From Neodontobutis hainanensis (taxonomy: Eukaryota > Chordata > Actinopteri > Gobiiformes > Odontobutidae), in contig JALDNG010000016.1 in the NCBI GenBank assembly GCA_024349245.1, positions 2,653,001-2,717,000 on the forward strand: 64,000 nucleotides of DNA. The letters run 5' to 3'. The position numbers were made by a program, and so were the translations under genes. The notes under the pieces were generated by a model. The model was given only the letters and a program-made list of their open reading frames with translations. It had not been told where the DNA came from and ran no database searches. This document shows positions 12,428-23,460 of the stretch, piece after piece. Position 1 is the first letter of the stretch. Every line of letters begins with the position of its first letter.

Positions 12428-15400
12428 ACAATTAAACACAAGCAACATGAGGTTACAGAACGGAATACCAAGGGGATGTATCAACGACTCCAGCAAATTC
12501 TTTTTTGTTTTTATTTTTTATTTACTTTCAACAGTAATGCATTTGCTTTTAGTGTGCACATGTTCACCTTCCATAAAGGGATCAGTGGAGTGTGCACTTT
12601 AACATAATGTATGTACCTCTACCACTTAGAAGCCACCGTGTCCTTTTTGGAGAGATGCTATCCTTTTATAAACATAAATCATTACCTGTCTCTCTGATTC
12701 TCCAAGGAGAAAATTCCCATTCCGTGTCAATTTACTAACCTATTCACTCCCATAACTTTGCCTCAACTCCTATTTATATCACCTTTTACGGCAAAAGCAT
12801 TGTTCACATGTGACCAAGTCTTTTATATCGCCAGATGTGTCTGTACAGAAAAATTCACTTGATGTATAAGTGTTCTTCCTCTGAATGCCTTTTTACGGAC
12901 TGCACTAACTGTAAGACTGTCCAGTGATTCATCATCTACCTTTGCAGAGAGCTCGCTGCTTCTTCCTCTGTGGTGTGTTTTACTGATTCGATGACTTCAC
13001 CGGCCTTGGGCAACACATCAGACGTAAATCTGCGAAGCCCGAGGTGAGAGGGAGAGGAAAACAGAGACAGAGGCAGCGACTAGTCCTCCGGTGATTGAAC
13101 ACTTCAAAGGCACACGGTCTGCGGATCTGAAACAAAATGTCAGCATTAAAATGGACTAAGTTACAAAGCTGGCGCTCATCATCGCAGCTTGTCTCCCCAC
13201 TTGAAATGGATCTGTCTTAAAGGCCATCTGGGGTCTTTTCTATCTCCAAACAATGTGTAGGAATAACTCTGCGCTGTCTTGTCTTATTTTTTATTTCTCT
13301 TTTATATCCTCGTGGTTACAAGGTCATTGAAGAAAATTGCTCATGCTCTGTGAACTCGCTGCAGACTGATTTGAAAGTGGACAGGCGGCTTTGTGAATTC
13401 AGCTCCAGGTTTTTCGACTCATTAGAGAGCTATCTTTGCTTTGGTCAGTCAATATTTAAATAGTTTGGACCATCAGCTGCTTGTTTGATATTGATCCTCA
13501 GCCTGATGGACTGTGTAAATTAGAAAGTCTTTGTCTGGTCCCATCCTGACGTCACTTTCTCCTTTTCTGTGTGGAACAGTTAAACCTTTTTTAAAAGAGA
13601 AAACGCTGTTAAATGTTAAATTTACAATACAAATCTCATTTATGAGATGCAATCTAGATTTGTTCAGATACAAATACAACTTCTTTGCATTTTCTAGTAT
13701 CAGTGCTTCTTGTTGTTGTTGTTTGACCTCCTCAGATACCACCATATTTTATTTTGTATTTTAAGGGCTCCAAAACTGGCAGTTCATTATTAACATGTTG
13801 ATTTCATATGCCATTGTGCAGCAACACCAGAAGCATTTACATGACTGACTGAATGATTGCTTCCTATTCATTATCATAATATTTGGCTTAAGTTATAACA
13901 TGGATCTTTCCACTTAAATGTATTGGACATTGGGTCATTAAATGTAAGCCAACGAGATGGAATCTGGTTGCTGCTACATTAAGGGCACTTTCACAATTTT
14001 ACGGTTTGGTCTGGACTTCCTGGCTTTTTCATTTGGTTTGAACCAAATCTTGAGGTGTGAAAGCAGCACATTTGTTTGTAATGTGAAAGCGTGTTTGCCG
14101 ATAGTTAAGACTTTTGGACCAAATGCAGGAAGTTATGGCCAATTAAACACACAAAGAAGAGAGAACGAAGAAAGTAAACCGGGAAAACAGATACTGCATA
14201 GATTGCATTTTTTTTGTATGGCTTTATTTTTATTGCTACCCTACAACAAATGTTTACTGTAATGCACACATTTTTTGCACAGGTGTGTCTTAGGCTGTTG
14301 CTTTACTTTCTCCAAAATGGACGTAAATGTCCCGTCACCAGTGGAGAATGGAGAGAATATGAGCAGCAATCTCAATCTCAAAGGCTAAACTTTTAACAGT
14401 CTGAACCATATCGGAGCTATAAGTAATAATTTCATAACACAGTCAGACCTGTCTTAAACTAAGTTTTCACCTGTTTGAGGTCCATCCTTGTCAGAGAGGT
14501 GTAATAATGTTCTGGATCATGTGGGGCCTTCTGTGTGTCTCTGAAGCAGACAATGAGAGTTGGCCAAAAGTTTATTAAAGTTCTATTTAAATACTTAAGA
14601 TTGTTTTAAATATGTATCTCCAACTTATTGCATTCAAATATTGCATTGCCTTCTAGAAGTAAAAGTTCTACCATTTTAAGTCTCGGTTATAACGGTTATA
14701 GGATTTGCAAAGTAAGCTGTAGCCTTGTACTAGCCAGTCTGAACGAGTAGAAGTATTATAGTAGTAACAAACAGTGATCAATGTTTCTTCCTATTATACA
14801 CTAAAGTTTGGGGTTTATTATGTTGCTTTTAGCCTACATGCATGTACAAACATAATTCGGTTGTCTCTAAGCTATCCTGGAGCCCATGCTAATTAGCCAT
14901 ATACTGCTTGCATGATTGTCAGCCTGTTAGCCACTAGCATTATAAGCTACAGCTAAGAAGCTATGATGCTAGTCATTAAAAGTTCAATTCAATTCAAATC
15001 CCTTTATTAGTGAGTTAGCAGTAAATTGTTCTCCCTGGATTGTTATGCTCAAATTAACATTTAGCTCTCAGTAAAAGTCTGCATGTCTTTGAACTGTGTG
15101 TCAGATAACTTGTTTGGACACACTTTACTCACAATGCACTGTGCAGGGAAAGTCTGCTGGCAACATGATTACTGTGTTAAAGCCAAGAGATGGAGACTGT
15201 GTGAAGTGAAGGCACTCTCTTTAATTCTGCAGTGTAGGGAGTTTGCCGTTTCACTCCCTTCACTTCTCTCCTCTGTCTCTCCTTGTGTTTTTTGGCTTGG
15301 TATACTCCTCCAGCGCACTAACCAGAGCCAAGTTTGAGCTAAAGGGACACTGAGCCGTATGTAAATCAATTTAGAAAGCAGCTGTATGTGGAAATAGATT

Positions 15401-16047
15401 TAGACATGTCGACCACACCTCTTTTAGTCCCCAGTCGTCTCTTTTTCTCATCTGTCGTCCACTTCAAACCCAATTTATTACATTTTTTTATTAGGGCGTA
15501 CTGTAACATAAGCAACAGCTATAGGAAGGTTTAGGGTTAGGCTCATGGGGAAGAAGGGATTAAAGGAAAATAACCAAGTTAGCGGTCTTCAAAGGAAGCA
15601 CCAAGACTGCATGAAGCTACATTTCTCTCAAATGGTTTCCAGCTCAAGGGGCTTTGTGTAATGGTAAATTATTACACAAGGCATAGAGTCAAATATATGG
15701 AAATTAGGTTTCGTGCATTCAATTTGCATATAGGACACAGTGGTTTATGGATGCAGGCAAGTGTTACACTGTTCAAAACTCACACTGTTTCAGCTCTATC
15801 TGTCATGTGATTGTAAAAAGCCCGCTGCGCTGAAATAAAGCTCACAAATATCTGTAGGAAGTCATGGATTCTTATTATTATTTATTTATTTTATTTTTTC
15901 AGAATAACCAAGAAATAAAGAACACTAATACCCTGAGATTCATACCATTCTTCATATGAGCTGATGAGACAAGAGCAGAAGGACAGAATGACTCAAATGA
16001 CAAAATATTGACTAAACTCCTTTTAGTATGATTAGTACGGTGCCCAA
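12428..16047. other. intron, no gene found
   Basis: Non-coding. Short frames at 13531-13764 and 13957-14262 have no splice context or recognised domain. Nothing else identified. Confidence 0.5.
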
Positions 16048-16857
16048 GAAAGCTCAAAGCATACAAGCTACAGAAGGTAGCGCTACATTGAGAAGAAGGG
16101 CTACATTAAAAAAAAGATGGCGCTGCATTGAGAAGAAGATAGCGCTGCAAATAGAAACTTCTCTGTGAGTAATAATCACAATTTAAAAAAAACAACACAC
16201 AATTATAATTTTTTTCATCAGTGATTGTGCAAGTTTCTGAGGAGACTCAATAGGGACTTATTTATTACAGAGAAGTCATAAATAATAATTATTATTTTTA
16301 TTTTAGTAAAAATGAATGGACGAAAAATGGGTGAGCAGTATTCAAACCTGTTCCTGGTTAAAATAATATTTTTTTCTTAGCCATCATCTTAACTTCTACA
16401 TCAAAACGGTGATGTTTATGTAATAACATCTATTTCACGAATAGGATTTTTTTACATTTATTCATTTAGCTGACGCTTTTATCCAAAGCGACTTTCATTG
16501 TTCTACAGTAATTACCAGTGGTACAGCCACTGGAGGCAAGGTGGATTAAGTGTCTTGCCCAAGGACACAACAACAGTATGGACTGTGGTGGGGAGAGCGG
16601 GAATCGAACCTCCTACCTTCCGGTTGAAGGACAACTGCTCTACTTACTGAGCTATTGGCGCCATATAATTGCCCGGTTTCTATTTGCAGCGCTTTATCTC
16701 AATGTAGCGCTAACAACTTCTGAATGCAGTGCTTTTTCTTAATGTAGCGCAGTTTCTATTTGTAGAACTTCTTGTAAATGCAGCACTAGCTTCTTCTGAA
16801 TGCATGGCTTCTTCTCAATGTAGCGTTAGCTTCTCTAGCTTGCATGCTTTGAGCTTT
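16048..16857. mobile_element. foldback-like inverted-repeat element, interrupted by a SINE
   Basis: The left arm (about 16048-16165) and right arm (about 16676-16857) are imperfect reverse complements. The outer ends are aaagctcaaagcatacaagc on the left and gcttgcatgctttgagcttt on the right. Both arms hold two or more copies of a unit of roughly 35 bp built on gcgctacattgagaagaag. The inner ends share gcgctgcaaatagaaac. The loop has no coding frame and contains a SINE inserted later. Long inverted repeats made of short tandem units are the mark of foldback-type elements; no target duplication was established. Confidence 0.65.
16447..16664 (-). mobile_element. tRNA-derived SINE inside the inverted-repeat element, - strand
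   Basis: On the minus strand: head tagctcagtaagtagagc (A box), ggttcgattcc (B box), the same body as 12209-12427, and tail gctaaatgaataaatgtaaa with a terminal A run. It sits in the loop between the two arms, so it most likely arrived after that element. Confidence 0.85.
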
Positions 16858-18533
16858 ATCAGCAACTGTCAATTAGTGTGTATACACTTAAAACAAAGGA
16901 TGCAAGCGTTAGTGTTTTACTAAACCTTTCTCTCAAATCCATTGTTGATGTGCCCAGATTAACAGGGTAGTTTTACCTGATTTTTGTTTCCTATTCAGTG
17001 TAAGCAGACATATGCAGTGCTGGAATAGAAACTTGCTCAGTAATATCAGCGTCCCCAACACTTGAGACCTCTCAAACATGTGATTGGCCAAAGCTTTTGG
17101 GATGCTCTGAAATTTTATTGTCATTTTTTTAAAAGGCCTAAGTTGTTTCTATGATCCAATGATATTTATTTGCAGGCTGGATAAAAACTTGAAAATGATC
17201 TGATTGGGTGCTGGGTCCTTGAGTTTGACATGTCTGATGATGATGATGATGATGAAGGACACATCTCGATGGTCTGCTGCCTTAGCCTTTTCAAATTTGA
17301 AGTATATCAATTTTCCATGAATTTTTAAAAATATTTTTGGCATCTTTGAGCGTTGAGTAACCAAAAGTAATTTCTGTATTTGAACAATATGTAAACAATT
17401 CAACGTTGATTGTTATGCATCTGCCGTCCAACATTCTTTTTGCAACCAATCAAAACTATAATCACCATTTCACATGACATCTCCTGCCCCCATTACTAGT
17501 TTTTGAAATATGTTGCAAGCTAAATTGAAATATTGTTGTACAGTTATATATTTCCCCCCCAAAAGAGAAAATCCAATCTGCCATGTTCTTTGTGCGTCTA
17601 AGAAACCCTGTAATGACTTTTGCGCTGTGTCCTTGTCTGCATGTGTCTCTGTATTGTGTGCTGCATATTTGGGTAACCTTTTATTGACCACGTACGATAC
17701 ATATCAGGAATCCAATTAAAGCAAGTAAGCATGAACATACCCATGTGACCCACCAAGGAACAAAAGGTGAAAGGCCATCGAAAGTCACCTTTTGCAATAA
17801 TACATTAAGTCTAAACTTCCTGAGCTGTGAAGAGTGCTGGTGTTTTTGTACAGCCTAGACATGTATTAAGTTATTTCTTTTAAAAATTCTGTTCAATTTG
17901 AAGTGGAGTTGTAAAACATTTGAAGAAGGGAAATCATTTTTTGGAGTATGATTATATTTTCTTCCTCCCTGAAGAGCCATTAAAGAGCCGCTCATTCATC
18001 ACAATTAACCTGGGCAGCTATTAGTGAATCTTTAATTAGATGTTAGATAGTGGCTAATGATTCGCAACACACATTTAACAGTAGTCAGTCGTTGTTTATC
18101 GAGGCAAGAAGCAATCGGAGGAGATTTACACCGCCACTCGAAAAGGAAAGGCAAGCAGCAAGTTGTCAGCAAGTTTCCCATTACTATCTTCAGACATAAA
18201 AGCATTTTGACATCAAAGTGTTGCTACAGTTTCCTCTCTTTGACAGTTCATACTGGGCTTTAGTGCTATAGTTTTTAACCGCGTCATGTCTGAGACCAGA
18301 GTGGACCATGAGCATGACCAAGACGTTTAGGCAGTTTAGAGGCATTTTTATTGTCAAAAGGATTAGAAAGCATCCAAAAAATAATCATCTCATACTTCCA
18401 ATTTTAGTTAACTAAGTTCCAAGTTTATTTAACTAAAACATTGCAAGTTGATTGGAATATAGAGAATCATCACTCAGGAAAACTGAAAATCCAAAATGAA
18501 ACAAAATGAAGCAACAGCTGTTTCTGGTCTTAC

Positions 18534-18577
<44 letters not shown>

Positions 18578-19455
18578 CATTAGGGCTGGTTGACATAATT
18601 AAATGGATTTGATCATATGAGGGTTTTATTTTTTATTATATGGTCCGCTTGAGGTTCACACTTGAATTGAACCATTCCAGAGTTCACTTGGACACCTGTG
18701 ATCGCCGAGGTGCATCTGGAGCATTCATACTTATAAAAGTGAACCGCGTTAACAAATCCAACCACACCAGAGTCCGCACCAAACACGAAAAGTGTGAAGA
18801 CAGACTAAATCAGAATTATTCTAAGGCCAAGATCCATCTCTATTGCTACAACGCTACAACACTACAACACTATTTTTTACAGCTCTCTTGCAATTTCCAA
18901 GCTGACTGAATCATAAATTGCATTTGATTGGCTACATGTTCCTTGCAACAGAAATAGGAATAAAAGGAAAGGTTGTAGCTGCTTCTAAGAAAGGAACGTA
19001 ATCACATATTCAGGAGAAATGGCATGACTAAAGTATCCAGGGCTGAGTGATGAAAATGCCCAATTCATCTCTTCTTGAATAGAAAACACGCTCATAAGAA
19101 TAGGCAAAATGAAAGCCTGACTCTGTTTTTACGGTATTTTTGTTCACGTTGGGAAACATGAGGTGAGAAAGGAAATGAAAACACCGAGCATCAGATCACC
19201 AACAGGGTCACTTTGAGATGCAAAAAGACTTCCAGTCCAATACCGCCGAGTCAAAATGTAACAAGGGAGGGCAGGGGAAAGTCTCTCCAAATACACAGTA
19301 AATATTCATGACCTTGTAAAGTGTGTGTACTCCTGCCAAAGAGTTGATTACAGGCCGGTTCTATCATGTAAAACCCAAAGCTGTAATACCCGCTGTGTCA
19401 TAGTAGTAGTGCCCTTTAAGCCAGCTTTTGCCTAAAATGCAACACTTCAGCATTT
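16858..19455. other. intron; two short microsatellites
   Basis: Non-coding. Contains (TGA)n at 17235-17255 and (GATA)n at 18534-18578; otherwise nothing recognised. Confidence 0.5.
18534..18578. repeat. (GATA)n microsatellite
   Basis: About eleven uninterrupted tetranucleotide units. Confidence 0.95.
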
Positions 19456-19718
19456 AATAATAATGGATTGGATTTATATAGTGCTTTTCAAGGCTGTCAA
19501 AGCACACACCGTTGTTCATTCACTCCACAGTCAAACACTGGTGGCAGGCATTTTGCGCCTCCAAAAACATACTCACATTCATGCACCAGTGCCGTAGACA
19601 CTGGAGGTAAGGTGGGTTTAGCAACTTGCCCAAGGTCACAATGACAGTATGAACCGGGGAGAGCGGGAATCAAACCACCAACCCTCCGGTTATAGGACAA
19701 CCGCTCTGCCAACCGAAC
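19456..19718 (-). mobile_element. tRNA-related SINE of a second type, - strand
   Basis: The minus-strand head (ggttggcagagcggttgtcc, then ggtttgattcccgctctccc) and the body with ttgggcaagttgctaaaccc resemble the other SINEs. The 3' part is longer and ends gcactatataaatccaatcc before an ATT-rich run, unlike the gctaaatgaataaatg tail. Probably a related family using a different LINE partner. Confidence 0.75.
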
Positions 19719-20710
19719 GTGTGTTTTAAGAATTGCTCCAAAATATGTACCTTTCTGTTGCCATTTTATTTGCTACACACTGAGCAAAAGTGATTACAAA
19801 CTTCTAGCTTCTCAGATTCAGTCCTCGCTAATGCCAGGTCTAAAGCACATTAAATTAATAATATGTATACAAAAGTAAAAAATACAGTAATGCTCAAAAT
19901 ATTGACGAGTCATCCTTTTCAAACAGGTCAAAGTGGATTGAAGTGGATTTTTGGCAGAATATAGTGGCAAATTACAGATTTTACGTCCTTCTTAGGGTCC
20001 TTCTTAGGTAAGAAGGACCCTGCTGGGAGTGTTTAATTGTGCTGCCTATACTGGTTTCTGCTGCTAAAGAGAAAAGAGAAGACACTAGTCACCTAATGTT
20101 AATGTTTTATAAAAAACAATGCATATGAACGGTTTATTAGGTTTCCAACATGAATCATTAACAACAAATAAGTAACTGTAAACTGTAGTCCGACTATAGC
20201 CTTTTTTATTTATTAGGCTGTTGCTTAATTTATTTTAAATTTAAAGCCCGCAACGCTGCCTGTTCACAAAGATGCAACAGCCTTCTTTTATGCATCACCG
20301 GGCATTACAATGGCACTTCTACCACACTTTATAATGACTTGATCAGCATTTTTCTTGCCTTTAGTTGTTGCTTTTATTTTAATTAAGTCATCTACACTGC
20401 AGCTTAAATTAAACTATGAAACCATCAAAATAGACACTCGGGACACGGCGGAGATGAGATTAGAACACACTCTGCAGAAACGATGCAGGTTACAGTAAAC
20501 AGTAATGGAACTGAAGTCAACACGACAATCCCAATAAAGCACATGGACACAAACAGGCTCCAGCTCTGTTAATACCCATCCCAGCGTCAGTATCTGTTTT
20601 TTGCTTTTTAAACAATCTGAAGTAGATAGTTCAGTAGAAAAAGTGTTTTAATTTGAATAGTACTTGAATAGTACTTTGAATCATACATTTTCCCAAGTAC
20701 AGTTCCTAGT
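19719..20710. other. intron, no gene found
   Basis: Non-coding; contains the perfect palindrome at 19994-20021. Confidence 0.5.
19994..20021. repeat. perfect 13-bp inverted repeat with 2-base centre
   Basis: agggtccttctta, then gg, then taagaaggaccct. The word tccttctta also occurs once more just upstream. Origin unknown. Confidence 0.9.
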
Positions 20711-21665
20711 AACTGGCTCAGATATGTTGATGACACGTGGATCAAAATCAGAACCCAGGAAGTAGAAGCCTTCACAGAGCACATCAGCGGAGTGAACAAG
20801 ACAATCAAGTTAACTTGTGAAGATGCCTTAGACAACCGCCTGGCCTTCTTACACTGCACAGTGGTTATTTGTGAGGTTTGGACTCTCCAAGTAGAAGTTT
20901 ACAGGAAGCCACACGGATTCCCAGTGCCCCCGGCAGCACAAGCTGAGGTTCATCAGGACTCTTCAGCACAGAGCACGAGAGGTGCCCACAAACTCAAAAG
21001 GTAAGTGGAAAGAAGAAAAACACATTTGTGAAGCCTTGAGAGACTGTGGATACTCTAGATGGACATTCAACAAACCCGAGAGTGCACAGAAACCAAACTG
21101 ACAGGAACCATAGACAAAAGGGAAGAGTGTAGTTATTTTGTGTCTGGTTTATCTGAAAAAAGAAAAGGATTTCTACAAACACAATATTCCAGTCCACTTT
21201 AAACCTGGGAACACTTAAAAACTGGTCCACCCTAAAGACAAGATCTCCTCTCACAAAAGTGTGCTCAATGCTGTTCAGTGAAGAGTGCTGTGACAGTTAT
21301 GCTGGAGAGACAAAATAACAGCTTCACAAGTGGATGGATCAGCACAGAAGAGCCAATCCTGGTGGACGTGAGTCTACGGCCCTCTGCCAACTCAAAGAGA
21401 AAGGGCAGCAATGCCAAAAGTTGAGGCCAGATGGTTCAAGAGAGGTGTGAAGGATGTCATTTTTGTTAAAATGGAAAAAGCCCTCTCTGAACAGTGGAGT
21501 TGGCCTCAGATGTTAACGACTATGAGACCAGAACAGCCTGGTCCCGTCAGAGTTAGTTTCAGGTCGAACCCCTCCCTCTAGAGATAAAGCTTAGCTCTCT
21601 TACCAGTTGAACTCAGAATTTAAAAAAGTGTCTTGGAACTGAGAGATGAAACTTCTTCACTTTGC
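20711..21665 (+). mobile_element. decayed Penelope-like retroelement (RT and GIY-YIG parts)
   Basis: Translating with frame changes gives, in order: the reverse transcriptase palm motif LRYVDDTWIKI (about 20715-20750), DNRLAFLHCTVV and LQVEVYRKPH (near 20830-20910). Then come the linker EALRDCGYSRWTFNKP (near 21030) and VHFKPGNT (near 21195). YAGETKQ (near 21300) is the altered GIY-YIG endonuclease start; KPSLNSGVGLR (near 21480) is the C-terminus. Stops and frameshifts throughout show it is dead. The 3' part (about 21500-21660) matches the terminal repeat of the copy at 29533-30086. The 5' end is not defined. Confidence 0.83.
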
Positions 21666-23381
21666 AAAATAATAATGAATAATAAATAATGCCTTTGCCT
21701 TTTCTTGAATGGGAGACCTGGGAAGCTTGTTTTATTGTTAATAAGCTCAATTGTTGCTTGATTTAATGATAATTTAAAAATGGTAAATAATTTAACGCGG
21801 CTTAATTCTGCCTTTATTCAGAAAATGCCTAAACTGCCTCCTTTGACACGTATCCTCCTGCTACAGAGGCCTGCCGTGTTTCAGAACAAGTCATCAGCAT
21901 TTTGTTGCTCCCTTTAAATGTTTGTTTTAGTTTATCCGCTACTCAGTATAATAAAATTGAAAACTGTGTCTCCGCGCTGAATAGACGCTGGAGACACAGC
22001 AGAAAGGAGGGACACTCTGCATCTACAGTCAAACGCAGGTAAGAGCAAACGGAACTCGTGTTGAGACCTGAGCGCTCTAGCAGTGTATCACCTTCCAAAC
22101 ACTAAAAAACTCGTGCACTTTCCCTTTAGCGCTTGAGTTATTGGCTAATGGTTGCCTTGAGCATATCGCAGACAACGCTCACTAATTAATTTAGAATGTG
22201 CACCATTTAAGGGAACACTGATTAACTCGTGCTCTACCCAAGTATGTTTGCTGCTGCATTGTTTACTATTAGCAGATGCAGTTAGGAAGCTAAGAAGCAA
22301 TTTTTCTCAGATATTCTTGCAAAGACTTGAAGCCACGTGTGTGCTACTTTACCTAATATCTGTTTGTGAAATGTATTTGCCTATTAAGGTGATGTGCCTT
22401 TTACCATAATGTGTTTTTTGTGCCTTCAGCAATGTGTATACTAATCACATCAAGCAGATAAGCAATAGGGCAAATCCAAGCATATGTAAGTACCAATTAC
22501 AATTAGCATAGTGAGCCTTTAGCTGATGTTGCCTAAATGCTTGAATAAATAGAGCAACTGAATACTGAGACACTCAATATTGTACTCTACCCACTCACTG
22601 GAAGCACACACGTAGTCATTTGGTTGCCATTGGTTGCCATTTAACAAAACCATCTTGTTTAAGCATCTTGTTTATTGCATTTTTTGGTTGCTAATCCTCT
22701 TTTGTCCAGGGTCTATAAATTCTTATGAATAACTTTCACTACATGGCATGTGAACACTGAATAGTACACAGTATTTTATTTAACATACCTTTTATCAGCA
22801 TCATCATAATATTTCTGAAGTTTGCTTTTGGAATCATTCCCCCATGTACTAACATAAATCATCATTAATAAAGTCACATACAGCGCTGGAAATATGTCCC
22901 TCATGCTTTCCACTTGCAATTCTGTTCCGTTTTGTCAGTGGCATCCCTCTTCTGCACACGCTCTGAGATCACACTGCCTGATGTCAGTATGATTATGCAG
23001 CTGCAAAAGATGGGTGTTCCTGCTGCTCCATTGCCAACGCTCGGGGTGGGATTCGCTGTGTCCATCTGCTCATGGCCCGAGGAGGAAAACGTACACACAC
23101 CGTTTTGCTTATACACACGTGCTGCAACACACATGCACAAAATAATTGCCTCAGCGGGGATTCTACTCAGTCTAGTTGAATGTTAGGGGATCCAAGGACA
23201 GAAATCGCCTAATAAATTCACACAAAATTAAGTCTCTCCTAGGCCCTGAATGCCAAATACTGCCAGTGCATTATCCCTAAATCCACACTCAATCTGCATA
23301 AAAAGTTAAGGTAGGGATTTAAAGCACCATAGTTTTCAGAATGGTTGTTTCATGTGTTTTCTTTTTTTTTCTCTTTTTTAG
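21666..23381. other. intron up to the first recognised exon
   Basis: Non-coding. A hairpin at 21964-21999 lies shortly before a donor-like gcaggtaagag at about 22035. A frame at 22914-23186 looks spurious. The last bases (about 23360-23381) are the pyrimidine tract and AG of the first exon. Confidence 0.5.
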
Positions 23382-23460
23382 GGGCCTTTTTGCAAGCCAT
23401 TACACCGAGACACATTACCAGGAGGATGGAAGCTCAGTCACTGGCGCTCACAACTTTACG
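23382..23460 (+). CDS. adam12: ADAM12-like exon 1 in window: prodomain (79 bp)
   Basis: A pyrimidine-rich tract ending in ttttttag precedes the exon and gtacga follows it. The first base completes a codon begun in an upstream exon that is not in the window. The next 26 codons read GLFASHYTETHYQEDG... and end in the sequon NFT. The TETHY block is a conserved ADAM12/ADAM19 prodomain segment. The exon ends in phase 0. Confidence 0.88.

Noticed and set aside
18534..18578. Regular repeat that could suggest a CRISPR-like array
   Set aside because: It is a plain GATA microsatellite with no spacers, in a vertebrate genome.
22914..23186. 90-codon frame shortly before the first exon
   Set aside because: Considered as a prodomain exon; the residues do not resemble any ADAM prodomain segment and the phase does not lead into the next exon.
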